Assembly: GCF_963678635.1 (NCBI RefSeq)
Contig: NC_087066.1
Location: 28,091,301 to 28,155,300, forward strand
DNA length: 64,000 bases
Reading direction: 5' to 3'
Source: Symsagittifera roscoffensis
Lineage: Eukaryota > Xenacoelomorpha > Acoela > Convolutidae
Every line of letters begins with the position of its first letter. Position 1 is the stretch's first letter. Positions 36,471 to 47,350 of this stretch are shown in pieces. The position numbers were made by a program, and so were the translations under genes. The notes under the pieces were generated by a model that was given only the letters and a program-made list of their open reading frames with translations, made no database searches and was not told the DNA's origin.

Positions 36471-37137
36471 GACTATTTAAAAAACCAATTTTCTCAATAT
36501 GGCTAAAGTTTTTCTTAGATTGCAAAAGAATCTATAACATTTTCTAAGAGATTTTTAATATGGAAAACTTCACTGTGCTGAAATTTTCTTGAAAAAAAAA
36601 ATTAAAAAAAATCATTTTTGTGGGTTTCCTTAATTAACTTCATTGAAATATTTCCGTCAAATCAGCATCTCTGTTGGTTCTGTTTTCAAGACCATAATGA
36701 GATCTTTTTAATTATTTCCCCTCTATGGTACCTAATAATGGATCCCCCTTTGTATGAAATAATTCAACGGTTAACCATATGAGATTTTGAAGCTAGAAAC
36801 GAATTACCCCTTGCAAAAAAGAGGGATAGTTGAAAAGATCCCCATGTTAAGTTTTCAAAATTATTGCTGCAAATTAAGGTTTTAGTTTAATAAATCTTTG
36901 TTAAAGCAGCTATTTTTGGAAGTGAGTTTGATGATGATAGATCTCTTCGTTTTCTCGATAACAAAGTGAAAATGTTTTTAAAAAAATATATGGACAAAAC
37001 TGCTGTTTTGGTTAAACGTTATTGCAACTTTGGCGTGAGAAAATCACAAAACAATCTCATTAGAGCTAATAATTTTCACATTCAAACTGTTTGATCAAAC
37101 TAAATTGAAATTTTGAGCTGTTAGTTTCAAGAACATT
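36471..37137. other. gene-free stretch
   Basis: AT-rich, no ORF above chance, and no repeat shared with the rest of the window that I could see. Confidence 0.4.
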
Positions 37138-38600
37138 TTACGAGGGTTTAGTGCAAATGACAAAAACGGGCGTTTTCAAGCCTAATATAAACCCATTAGC
37201 ACTGTCAAGCACAATACGAGGCCAAATTGTGCATTTTCTGCACTGTAAGCGGTTTTCGCAATAGGTCAAAATAGATTTTGCGGAATCCGCAACTGTACTT
37301 GCGGAATCCAGAGCAGTTTGTGGAATCCACAAACAAATATTAAGTCATTTGTATAGTTAAATTGAGCTGTTGCGGATTCCGCAACTGTAAGCGGAATCCG
37401 CAAAGTGTAAGTGGAATCCGCTTTTTGATTGCGGATTCCTTTTATATATATATATGTATATGTGTTGTAAAGCGTTTAAAATTATATCGATTAATTACTG
37501 GTCACCAAGAAATCAATCTCATCTACTGCATTGATCAACTACCAGTTGGAATACCAAACGTTTGGTCTCAATTCCTGTCAACCCAACTTCGATCTCAAAC
37601 CATTCAACTTCGATCTCAACTTCGATCCCAAATACTGACCTACTGAACTTCATTCCCATATACTGACCTACAGATCACAACTACTGACCTAATTCGATCT
37701 GAACATCAATCCCAAATACTGATGCAATTCCAAATAGTGACTTAGTTCGGCGATTTGCTGTGCGTTGTGTTTCCAAACACTTTCAAGCCAACGATTACAA
37801 ACACTGAAATCAATCGCCGTTTAGCTTCCAAATTTAGTATTTGGGATTGACGCCATCCCAAATACTGACCTAAATTGGCGATATTCCATACACTCTCAAC
37901 CCAATGCCTACAAATTTTGAATTTATAATATGGCAATATGCTGTATGTGTTTCCATATACTCTCAACCCAATGAAGCCAATCTTTGAACGGTGTTGTGTT
38001 TTGAAACAATTAAAAGGTGATATCCTCCGATTTACTTAACAAATGCTTTGAGATTTGCTCGTAGATTCCGCTGACAATGGTTAAGTCCTTGCCTTTATTT
38101 AAATTCCACATTGCTATAGATAAGAATTCCAGCTCTAGCGTTTATTTATGCATATGCAAGTTCAGCAATAAACAGAATTCTGAAATCACTTACGCTCTGC
38201 GGCATCCACTTATATTTGCGGATTACGCTTACAAATTTTGCGGATTCCACTTACATTTGCGGATTCCACATACATTTTGTTAAATCCACTTACACTTGCG
38301 GAATCTAAAACAACTAGCTAAATTCGTTTGTTGCGGAATCCTCGGCACAACAAATATGTCGACAAAAATAACGTTACTGCTAATTGTACGCGGAATCCAC
38401 GGAAGTTTTGTAAGTAGAATCCACTGACCTTTTGGAAAATGTGCAAAAATTTGTCTATGGAATCCAGGAACACACAGACACAAAATTGGGCGCTTTTTCA
38501 GTGCACAGTTTGGCCACATAATGCAAAATTTTCTCTTTTGTACTTGAGAACAGTTGCTCTTAGTTATTTTAAGGACAGTGGTGACTGCTCCACTATTAAA
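37138..38600. repeat. GCGGATTCCGC-palindrome region, possible non-autonomous element
   Basis: Clusters of TTGCGGATTCCGCAA and its relatives lie at 37260-37440 and 38180-38410. Outer inverted pieces face each other: GAGGCCAAATTGTGCATTTT near 37218 and, in reverse, GTGCACAGTTTGGCCAC near 38500. The middle (about 37550-37990) is a short-period repeat of 'ccaaatactgacctaattcgatc'. The arrangement suggests a non-autonomous DNA element with subterminal palindromic iterons; ends and target duplication are not defined. No gene is supported. Confidence 0.5.
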
Positions 38601-38845
38601 ACAGTTTATAACAGTTTATAGCATAAAAACGTATCAACAAGAGTATTTGAAATGCACCGCAACCATAATACTCCGGAAAAAGCACTTCCCGCACTCAGTA
38701 AAAAGAAAACATAATCGATTATAATACAGTTATAATTGTACTTTTATCAAAATTCTAATTATTTATGAGCGCCAAATTTGGATGTTTAAACTATTTTTAA
38801 TCCATTATGATGATAACATTCTTCGTGACATTATACTAAATTATA
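38601..38845. other. gene-free stretch
   Basis: AT-rich sequence with TAATCGATTATAAT words similar to those at 39900-40010. Nothing else seen. Confidence 0.3.
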
Positions 38846-39390
38846 ACAAGACTGCTCGTTTCAGGGCGAAGCCCTGAATGTTCCGACTGCCTTTTAAGTT
38901 TTATGGAGCAGTAATAACATTTAAAAATTAAACGAAAAAAAAAACAAAAGGAAAACAACTTTTTTCTGAAACTTCAAATTTTTTATGAAAATCATCCCCC
39001 CACACGCCATATAAAGTACAAAAGAATAGATTTAGCTCCTTGTAACAAATCAATTATGGTAAGTAGGTTTCTTTCAACCAATTTGGAAAGATTTTTGATA
39101 CGGATTAACTCTTCGCTTACGCGTTAAAAGCGCGAAATATATCGCGCGTTAATTGTTCCAAATTGGCCGAAAGGGCGATCTTTACACCTCCGTAATTTTA
39201 CGAAAAACAATCACAGGTGAAATATCTTTTCATATTTGAGCTCATGACAACAAATACAATTTCAATGATTTTAAAAATTTCTGTCAAAAAAGGTTAGTTA
39301 AAAAGTCAAAATTTGTCTGAAGAAAGAAAAATCCACCCGAGCACAAATATTCCGTTACTGTCGTATCGGAAGTCGGAACAATTATTTATA
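38846..39390. repeat. repeat family P, copy A
   Basis: Interspersed repeat of about 500-550 bp. It starts near 'aagactgctcg' with a small hairpin (TTCAGGGCGAAGCCCTGAA), then 'tgttccgactgcc'. It contains the palindromic core GCGCGAAATATATCGCGCG near 39128 and ends with 'gaagtcggaacaat', the inverse of the 'tgttccgact' near its start. Other copies lie at 45826-46385, 46386-46690 and 46745-47255. A MITE-like element is the simplest reading; the class is undecided. Confidence 0.7.
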
Positions 39391-40566
39391 ATTGAATACA
39401 TTTTTTCCAAAAACCATTTTTAATCTCTTCCAATCTTTTTTAATTTCTGATGGTCTCTTATGATCTCTTATGATCTATTATAATAGATTATAAGCCTTAT
39501 GACTGTCAAAAAGCTTCTCAACTGAGATTATTTGTCACACTTTGGTTCATCTGAACACAAAGATTTCCCAAGAAACTAAAGTTTCAAAAAATCCTTTCAT
39601 ATTAGTTGAAAGGCTCCCGCTGTAGGTGAAAAATGACTCTTCTGAATAAATCATGAAACTAAATCAAGGTGCTGACATTTTGGTGGTTGAAAAAATAATA
39701 ATATGCATTTTGAGACAACTCTAATCGAGAAGTACAAAAATTTTTATAAATTTTAAATGATTTGAAAACTGCTAAAACAATTTTTCCATTTTTCAAAAAA
39801 ACCAACGTCTTTAAAAAGCATAAAATATGAGCAATTCATTGCAAAGTCGAAGACAAAATGGGCAAAAAAATGGAATTGTATGCAATTTTAATCAACTATA
39901 ATGGACATTTTCAATTGAATAAGAAATTGGGGAAAAATAATCGATTATAGTTGATTATAATGTGTTATGATTGATTATCTTTGATTTCAAAAAAAGAGGT
40001 TATAATCAATTATTAATTGATTAAATTTAAGTTTTTCTCATTTTTAGTAAGACTGTACTAAAATCATATTATAATCCATTGTTAACGCTTGAAACTGGAT
40101 GCGGGTTTTACTTCGGCTGGTTTGCTTACACTCGATTTTGCTTATCTTTGCTTGCATAAAGTCGTGAAAACTTTCCAACTATCTGTTGGATTTTGTTTCT
40201 CATTGTGAATTTTATCAGCAAATGGGAAGAAATCATTTCGGCGAAAAACCAGCGTCTAGGATCACTTTTTCATGACGCTGAATTATGGCAGCAAAAAGTT
40301 AGTGCCAAATTCTCTTCTAATGAACCAGCTTTCCTTTTTATACCTGTAAACACAGTTTCTAACCGCACTGTTTAAAAAACTTCAAAACAATTCATTGGTT
40401 CGCATTTTTTCTTTCAAAATTTAAAAAAATAACAAGTGAAATAAAGCAAAAGATGTGCATGTTTCCTAACTATCGGGCTGAAAATCTAATCTAAAAATTG
40501 AGATAACAGTTTAGTTTACTTTTAGGGAAAACACAATATATCGAGGCAAAACACAACAAACTCAGC
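39391..40566. other. non-coding upstream of the candidate host gene
   Basis: Repeated near-palindromic TTATAATCGATTATAGTTGATTATAAT-like words occur at about 39930-40070. A 60-codon frame at 40193-40375 is not convincing as coding because a second frame in the same place is equally open. The last ~30 bp read as a 5' leader to the ATG at 40567. Confidence 0.35.
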
Positions 40567-40731
40567 ATGTCTAATCTTTCGAAACAAACTAAAAAAGAAA
40601 GCAGCAGAGTTGAGCTGAGGACGATACCCATGAATGAAAAAGACATAAACATCAGGAAAGTTCTGAATTCTATGTGGCCCTACAGAAACTGCGAAGACAT
40701 CAACATATTTCACATTGATATTTCTCCTTAT
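40567..40731 (+). CDS. candidate first coding exon, unidentified host gene
   Basis: ATG in good context (AGCATGTC) opens a 55-codon frame ending exactly at TAT|GTAAGT, a strong splice donor, in phase 0. The peptide is hydrophilic with ordinary composition (for example VLNSMWPYRNCEDINIFHID). It lies upstream, on the same strand, of three further candidate exons at 45.1-47.4 kb, though a linking exon between 40.7 and 45.1 kb is not identified. No family recognised. Confidence 0.42.
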
Positions 40732-41300
40732 GTAAGTGTTAGCTTTTTTTGAAACTCTGATTAAGGATTTTACATTGAAGATTAAAAACCATAACAGCGT
40801 TCATTTCTGGTTTTATAAACGATATTGTGACCCCCTTTCGTCTTATTGGATTGATACTTTTATCTGAAAGAAGCTATCTTGAGTAACACAAACGAACGAG
40901 AAGTCAGGGTTGGACCTTGTGTTTTCTGAAAAGGGGTTTGTGGAAAAAAAATCCGAAGTTGATGTTTTTTACGGTGCCAACGAACCTAGTCGACCTTAAA
41001 TTTATAGTGGTCGTAATATGTTTTTGGGGTTTTTTTCTCAGGAAATTTTTTTAAATGTTTCTCAAGCTCAAAACTGATTTTTCTCAGTTAGACTTCTGAA
41101 TTCTTTTCTATTCAGTTCGTTTTCTAGCTAAAAGAAAGACAAACTCCACTGTAAAAAAAAAAAAATGTAGATGTTACAAATCGCATGAACAACTTCAATT
41201 TCCATTTTCCAATTTTTTTCTTGAAGTTTTTCTTTTCTGTTTCATTTCTTTTCTGTTTTATGCGTTCATTGGCCTTTTTAAACTGTCTGTTGTCAACATT

Positions 41301-41492
41301 TTAGTTTGACGTATTTGTTTTCTTGCTCTCAGTAGAGCTAGCAGACCAAATGACGTCTTTTCTAAGACATATTTGACAAAAAATACTTCCGCACAAAAGG
41401 CACTTGGGACGGCCCGGTCGGTCGAATCTCTTTGAAGCTGCGCACAAAGTCGTCCCTATAAAATCAGGTTTATAATCAAGAGATATACCCAA
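41301..41492 (-). CDS. short cysteine-rich open frame, unidentified
   Basis: Minus-strand frame with CLLCGSIFCQICLRK, a C-x2-C-x5-C-x2-C spacing that could bind zinc. Its first codons overlap the flank copied into the hAT MITE next door. Composition is more protein-like than most ORFs here, but no splice sites or family could be assigned. It could be a transposase tail remnant or chance. Confidence 0.2.
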   Translation of the reverse strand: MGISLDYKPDFIGTTLCAASKRFDRPGRPKCLLCGSIFCQICLRKDVIWSASSTESKKTNTSN

Positions 41493-41623
41493 TTAATTCC
41501 CAATATAACCTTTACCCAATATCAAGGGCGGATTTAGGGGGGGGGGGGGCGCCCCTGATATTGGGTGAATGCTATATTGGGAATTAATTAGGTATATCTC
41601 TTGATTATAAACCTGATTTCCCC
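41460..41623. repeat. inverted repeat of about 70 bp spanning MITE edge and flank
   Basis: The host flank and MITE tip at 41462-41531 reappear in inverse orientation at 41551-41622 inside the MITE with only a few differences (shared 'ggaattaatt', 'tatatctcttgattataaac'). The spacer is a G-rich run of about 20 bp. Confidence 0.85.
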
Positions 41624-41856
41624 CCTCTGGTACTTTTTAAGAAATCCATTTTGTTGACGGACCCTAAAATTGTTCTAAAGGCGCCTTCGGCGCCAATTTA
41701 TACTAACATTGAGGGGGAGCGCGCGCCAAAAAAAACGCGTTTCTTGTTCTGAAAGTTTTCCAAAAAGTTCCCAAAAACGTCGTTTTTGACCAGATTCTGC
41801 CCCCCACCTCGAGAAAATTCTCCCCTCACCTCGAGAAAATTCTAGATCCGCCCGTG
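41523..41856. mobile_element. hAT-type MITE, 334 bp, with 8-bp target duplication
   Basis: Terminal inverted repeats CAAGGGCGGATTTAG (left) and CTAGATCCGCCCGTG (right) are inverses with two mismatches. Both sides are flanked by the same 8 bp, CCCAATAT (41515-41522 and 41857-41864), as expected for hAT elements. A G run near the left end and repeated 'cctcgagaaaattct' near the right end are typical of short non-autonomous copies. No transposase. The interior carries an inverted copy of the adjoining host sequence. Confidence 0.85.
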
Positions 41857-42348
41857 CCCAATATATTCAATAATTTAATTGCTATTTTCAAAAAGTAATT
41901 ACCCTCAAATGTAACTAACTCGCTTATTATTTCAAGATGTGTTGCGGAGGGCTATCGGATCTCTGTCCGCCATCTGTATATTTGTCTTAACCTCATTGTT
42001 ATGCTTCTAGATTTGGTCCAGCTTTCCGCTGATGCTTATATACAGCTCGAAACCATCCGAAGCTTGTCCAATTTTCTCAATAACTTGGTCGAACGCAGTG
42101 CTTTGAGGTTTGAAAAACGCGTTTTTGGAGCTTTGAGTAACTGTTATGTCTCTCATCAAAATCACGCCAACTGAATCAGCATCATACGGTTGTTAAAATT
42201 GCATCAGCCATAGATCGCAGTGCATCTGAAGAGCACAACTACCTTACCGGTTGCGAATATGACCCTTTTAAGAATTTTAATTTTTTCACTTTCGAAGAAA
42301 AAATGCTGTAGGATCTTGAAGAGATTGTCAATATTTGGTCGAACAAAT

Positions 42349-42446
42349 GATATTACAATTAAAGGTGTCTGTTAAATGCGAAACCAAAAAATACCCAAAT
42401 AAATATTCAGTTTTTTCGCAGCGATTGACGGTTTGCTATGATGCTG
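42349..42446. repeat. long target-site duplication of non-LTR insertion, left copy
   Basis: Begins GATATTACAATTAAAGGTG and ends GCTATGATGCTGC. It matches 44155-44252 with a handful of substitutions and one or two indels. The two copies flank the 5'-truncated retroelement precisely. Confidence 0.8.
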
Positions 42447-44154
42447 CAGTTTTTGTTGTTGTTGTTGTTGAATATGGAGGGGCGTCAGTGGAGACTGCTA
42501 TCGCAGGATCTTCACTGCCAACGCCATCGCCAGGGCGGGTTCTTCTGTCAGAATGTCGAGAGTTGTGACCGTCGAACCGAAGAGCTCAAAACGGGCTGCT
42601 GCCGTGCCGGGGCAGTCTAGCCAGTGTTCTACCGTATCCCTATCGTCCTCACATCTTCTGCACATAGGTCGACTGAGGGGTCCATCAGGTTCCTGTACGC
42701 TCTAAACGCTGCGTGTTGACCGAAACTCAGTCGAGCCAGTGTGATCGCGTCCTTTCTTGTTTTGATAGCCTCTTGCTTGATCTTTCCTTCGCGAGAGTTT
42801 GCTGTAAACAGCGGCTACCCTGGGGTGAGAGGGCGCACCGTCCTTAATTGTTCTCTTGATGCAGGCCCTTGCCGCTGCCAGGGACACGGGTTTAGGCGGG
42901 TCTTCACTTATCGTAGCTTCATTCGCCAGAGTATCTGCCATCTCGTTGCCAGGGATGTTCACGTGGTTTGGGACCCATTGTATCGTAGTCTTCGCTGAGG
43001 AGTTTTCTAGGTTCGTTCTGATCTCATCTGTATCTTCTGATTTGTTGTTGGGGGACTGGATTAAGGACTGGCTATCCGTGCAAATCAGGACCTTCCGGAT
43101 ACCAACCTCTGCATTTCTGATCCATTCGGTCGCACTCAGCATCGCTTCTCGTTCCTCCTCGTACGACGACGTCAGCTCCCTACCTTTAATCATCATCTCA
43201 GTCAACACAGTCGGGTTTTCATGGTCTTCTCTGGTGACAACAACTTCTGCTCCACCCTTGCTGGTGCCTGCAGCCGCTGATCCGTCGGTGTAGATGACGA
43301 CGTCCGCCTCATGGACTGTAATGAGCTTCAGTGCCTTCTCGGCTTCTTTCACGGTACGGTTTTCTCCTTCCAGCTGGACGTGGGCTTTCCAGTTGTTTCT
43401 GCGCTCCTTCCAGGGTGGTTGCGCCTGTCTCGTGCCCTCTCTGTTCTCCAGCTCTGCAGGGAGTTGCTCTCCGACACGTCTCGCCTGCTCTCTCCATTTA
43501 CTTCTCGTGAGTCTGTGAGGGGGGCCTGGTTTGCTGGCAACTTCTCTCGGGTCGTTGACGGGGGCTCGCTTCGCCTTCTCCCAGGACACAACGATGAGCC
43601 TTCTGCTGGTAGTGTGGTAGCTAGGGACGTTGGCCTCCAGTCTGACTGCTTCCACCGGGGTGGAGCAGGCTTGCCCAGTCACTCTTCTCAGCGCCTTGTT
43701 CTGTGCTCGGTCCAGTCTGTCCAGCGGGGTCGCCGAGAGATAGGGTTGTCATCCCGGCGCGGAGTAGTCCAGGATACTCTTCTGTGTGGCTAGGAAAACT
43801 TTCCGGAGGTGCTCAGTTTTCCAGCCGAAGTCGGAGGCCCCAAGAACCGCCAGCGATCTGAACATGTCGTTTACTGTCTTGGAAACATTATCCACATGCT
43901 GCTGAAAGGAAAGGGTCCTGTCCAGAGTGACTCCCAAAAACTTCGGGTTCGGGTTGTACTCAATCTTCTTCCCATCAAGGGTGATCCTGGGCACCCACTT
44001 GGCGTCTCCTGACCCTGCGGAAAAAGAAGGTGGACTCGGTCTTGTTCTTCTCGGTGTTGATGATCATCTTCTTCTTGCGTGCCCAGTCAGCAATGTTCTG
44101 CACCGCCCTTTGCGCTCTTCAGTTTGCCACCTCCAGGGAGTTGTCGGACACCCA
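42447..44154 (-). mobile_element. 5'-truncated non-LTR retrotransposon with RNase H
   Basis: GC-richer than its surroundings. Read on the minus strand, it starts inside the reverse transcriptase (truncated at 44154) and ends with a (CAA)n simple-repeat tail (plus-strand GTTGTTGTTGTTGTTG at 42452-42467). It is flanked by ~98-bp direct repeats. The RT-RNase H-CCHC order and simple-repeat tail suggest the I/Jockey-like group with an RNase H domain; the exact clade is undecided. Dead on arrival by 5' truncation. Confidence 0.85.
42480..44154 (-). pseudogene. non-LTR ORF2 remnant: RT C-terminus, RNase H, CCHC
   Basis: Minus-strand pieces in order. First, RT C-terminal part (43749-43994) with FLGVTLDRTLSFQQHVDNV, the usual post-palm GVTLD motif. 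Second, a linker. Third, an RNase H domain (within 42702-43682) with its acidic residues visible: Asp in YTDGSA, Glu in SYEEERE, Asp in CTDSQS and Asp in NEMADTLANEA. Fourth, a C-terminal cysteine motif (about 42610-42670, MCRRCEDDRDTVEHW, then LDCPG). Frameshifts near 43690-43750 and near 42785 separate these frames, so it is not translatable. The plus-strand ORFs over this region are shadows. Confidence 0.85.
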
Positions 44155-44253
44155 GATATTACATTAAAGGTGTCTATTAAATGCGAAACCAAAAAAATAC
44201 CCAAATAAATATTCAATTTGTTCGCAGCGATTGACAGTTTGCTATGATGCTGC
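44155..44253. repeat. long target-site duplication of non-LTR insertion, right copy
   Basis: Partner of 42349-42446, adjoining the truncated 5' end of the element. Confidence 0.8.
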
Positions 44254-45060
44254 TGTTGAAAGTTACTTTCGAATCCTGCTTTGTTTTTTCTACTAACACT
44301 TTTGAGACGAAACGTCCTGAAAAAGCTTTATGGGCATGTTCAATGCTCTCGAAAGTTAAACAGTATTTTTGATTGATTGCTGTTTCCCTACACCTATGCG
44401 AGCTCTATTTTAAAAATTCCAATCAACGTTGCCGTTTTTGGCTTCTTTTTTCATAAACTCGCCTCCAAAAACATTTGTTTGGTGGTCTTTTTGAGATAAA
44501 CCCCCTTCTAATGCATCTCAGTGAGAAAAAGCATGCTTAAGTGAAATCATTATTCAAGTGAAATTTGCTATCTAATTGTTCAAATTGTGTATTCTTTACA
44601 CGTGTTGCTTACCAAAAGGAGCGTTAAAATTTGCTGACTCAGCCAATGACGGTATTTCGCTAAAAATGCATTACACTCCATAAAAAGTTCAGCCCAACTT
44701 TGCGTCTACAAGATAAGACTCGCTTGGCTGATAACTTGAGCTACTATTTATTCCTTGGTGCAAACTTTCGCTTTTTAATCATTATTATTTGTCTCTTCGG
44801 ACGGATGGTCGCATCTGACCAGTTGTCGCTTTCGATGGACCAAAAAACTTCAAAATTAAATTTTTATGAAAAAAAAACTAATTGCTTTTTTGGCGACTTG
44901 TCAAACCGCATCATTACCAACAACTTAAATCTCATTTAACATAATTCTCTTACAGTTTAAAAAAGAAAAAAGTTTCCGAAATGGAAAAATTTTAGTATTT
45001 TTGAAACACTCAACGATTTTTATCAATGAAATTTTTTTTAATGAAAACTGAAAACACTTG
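44254..45060. other. probable intron of the candidate host gene
   Basis: AT-rich. A 79-codon frame (44700-44939) contains a hydrophobic stretch FLIIIICLFG but no splice or homology support, so it is not called. Otherwise nothing seen. Confidence 0.35.
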
Positions 45061-45068
45061 GAAAAGGA

Positions 45069-45143
45069 GAAACGAGTGGCAGTTGAGCTGGAAAAATTTA
45101 TCAACAGAAACTATTCAGGATACATTTTTGATGAGGATTATGA
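45069..45143 (+). CDS. candidate internal exon, unidentified host gene
   Basis: Open frame ending at GATTATGA|GTATGT, a good donor, in phase 2. The peptide VAVELEKFINRNYSGYIFDE has ordinary globular composition. The acceptor is uncertain (AG at 45068, 45075 or 45081, weak pyrimidine tract). Its phase fits the next exon: GA joined to the leading A. Confidence 0.42.
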
Positions 45144-45530
45144 GTATGTTGTATTATAATTTGAAAACAGTTTTGAAGATATAATGTCAAATAGCATATG
45201 AATTGGAAAAGTAGCTAACTTTCATGCCATTTCACAAAAATTTATCTCAATTTTTTTTCAATCAATTATTTTGGCAGTTTTAAAATTTTTAAAGCACGAT
45301 TACAATTTGTTCACAGTAAAATCAACAGCATCGTGTTTTCTATAGGGAAATCGGGCATTGTACTATACGGGCAATTGTATAAAATATAAAATATTGCATT
45401 TTGGAAATTTTCTAATTTTATGCAATTTGAGACATAGTCCTTTTCCTCGTAGCCTGAGCCTTCAACACTTTTTCAATTAGGTTTTTTTTATTACTAGTTT
45501 ATGAAGTTTTTTAGATAACAAAAAACATAG

Positions 45531-45640
45531 ACGTATTGCTGTTCCATCTGTGCATACTGGGAGGATTGACAGATTCCAGGGGGAAAGTGTGTGTTCTGAA
45601 GCCAAACTTTTGCATTGCTATCGAGTCTCATCAACCACAG
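45531..45640 (+). CDS. candidate internal exon, unidentified host gene
   Basis: Bounded by ACATAG| and |GTTTGA, it gives 110 bp of open frame (AVPSVHTGRIDRFQGE, later LLHCYRVSSTT). The entry phase fits the donor at 45143 and the exit phase fits the acceptor at 47350. The same CAG|GTTTGA donor ends the RNF213-like exon, so this donor form appears usable in the organism. No family recognised. Confidence 0.48.
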
Positions 45641-45825
45641 GTTTGAATTAATGCAATCGTTCAACAAATTTTGTTTGTTGTAGCTGATTTTTCATTTGAA
45701 GGGGTCAAAGGGATGGTCATATTGATTACAAAATACCGCAAATGCATTCATGATTTTGTTTCAAAGTCTTAGTGGAGCTAGACTAAAGCTTAATTTCCCT
45801 ACTCCTCCCACCCTAGTATAAAACA
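45641..45825. other. intron part before repeat family P
   Basis: AT-rich, no coding signal seen. Confidence 0.3.
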
Positions 45826-46385
45826 AGACAAGACTGCTCGTATCAAGGCGAAGCTCTGAATGTTCCGACTGCCTTTTAAGGTTTATGAAGCAGTAGTAAT
45901 TAAATGATAAAAAAATATTAAATGTATTAAAATCAAATGAATTTTTTAAAATAAAATTTGAGATTTTTTTTTGAAAATCATCCCCCCACACGCCGTATAA
46001 AGTACAAAAAGATATCTTTTGCTCCTTTTAACAAATTAATTACGACAATTAGGCTTCTTTCAACCAATTTGGATCAATTTCTAAGACGGATTAAAAATCC
46101 GCTTGCGCTTACGCGTTAATAGCGCGAGATATATCGAGCGTTAATTGTCCCAAATTGGCCAAGATGGCATTCTTTAAACCCCAGTAACTTTACGAAAAAT
46201 AATCACAGGTGAAATATCTTTTCAAAATTGAGCTTAAGACAAAACAACCTTTGAATGTTAAAAATTTTTTTGTCAAAAATGGCTAGTCAAAAAGTCGAAA
46301 TTTGTCTGAAGAAAAAAAACCCAATCCGAGCACAAATCTTCTAAAGTCGGAACAATAATTATTATATTTTTATACAACCCGAAAG
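45826..46385. repeat. repeat family P, copy B
   Basis: Full-length relative of 38846-39390: 'aagactgctcgtatcaaggcg', 'gttccgactgcc', the palindromic core GCGCGAGATATATCGAGCG (here decayed) near 46121, and the terminal 'aaagtcggaacaat'. Lies within the presumed intron between the exons at 45.6 and 47.35 kb. Confidence 0.72.
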
Positions 46386-46690
46386 TAAATCGCAAGCAAA
46401 CCTGCTCGTATCAGTTCGACGCCCTGAATATTCCGATTGTCTTATAAGGTCTAAGAAGCAGTAATTACATGAAAAAGTTAAATAAAAAAAAATTTAGATT
46501 TTTGTGAAAATCATCTCCCCACACGCCATATAAAGTACAAAGTGATAAATTTCGCTTCTATTAACAAATCACTCATGGCAAATCAGCTTCCTTCAACCAA
46601 TTTGGAACGATATCTAAGACCAATTAAATCTACGCTTACGCGTTAATAGCGCGAAATATATCGAAACTCGGAACAATTAGCTATTGCAAC
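46386..46690. repeat. repeat family P, copy C (internally deleted)
   Basis: Follows copy B head-to-tail. It has the start and core but jumps from 'gcgcgaaatatatcga' straight to the terminal 'aactcggaacaatta', losing about 200 bp. Confidence 0.68.
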
Positions 46691-46744
46691 GTACTCAATT
46701 TGATGAAACTGGAAATAGATTGAGTTTTCAATACTGTTTTAAAA

Positions 46745-47255
46745 CATTGAATTTTCAATACTGCGAAACCTTGAATGTCCGACTGCCTTCTAAGGTTTAT
46801 GGAGCAGTAATAACATTAAAAAAGTAAATGAAATAAAACAAAATGAAAAAAAATTTTTCTCTAAGATTTGAAATTTTTAATGAAAATTATCCCCCACACG
46901 CCATTTAATGTAGATATCGAAAGGATAGATTTCGCTCCTTGTAACAAATCACTTGTGGCGAATAAGCTTCTTTCAAACAATTTGGAACGATTTATTAACT
47001 CTCCGCATACGCGTTAATAGCGCGAAATATATCGCGCGTTAATTGTCCCAGATTGGCCAAAATGGCAATCTTTAAACAACGGTAACTTTACGAAAAATGA
47101 TCACAGGTGAAATATTTTTTCAAGTTTGAGCTCAGGACAACAATACCTTCAAAAATGGCTAGTTAAAAAGTCGAATTTGTCTGAAGAAAAAAAACCCACC
47201 CCGAGCACAAATATTCCGTCACTTTCGCATCGAAAGTCTTAACAATAACCAAGAA
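46745..47255. repeat. repeat family P, copy D
   Basis: Starts diverged ('tactgcgaaaccttgaatgtccgactgcc'), keeps the perfect core GCGCGAAATATATCGCGCG near 47021, and ends near 'gaaagtcttaacaataacc'. Confidence 0.7.
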
Positions 47256-47350
47256 TAATGTCAATTGTGATAAATTTTAGAGAATGTATATTTCTCAATT
47301 AGCTAAATACATAATATATTTTTGATGTATCAAAATTGATACTTTCAGAG

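Noticed and set aside
38846-39390. Family P considered as a Helitron because of the small hairpin near one end
   Set aside because: The expected CTRR end following the hairpin is not present in the copies, and inverted 'tgttccgact' sequences point elsewhere.
42741-43793. Several plus-strand ORFs of 67-160 codons
   Set aside because: They are antisense shadows of the GC-rich retrotransposon RNase H/RT region on the minus strand.
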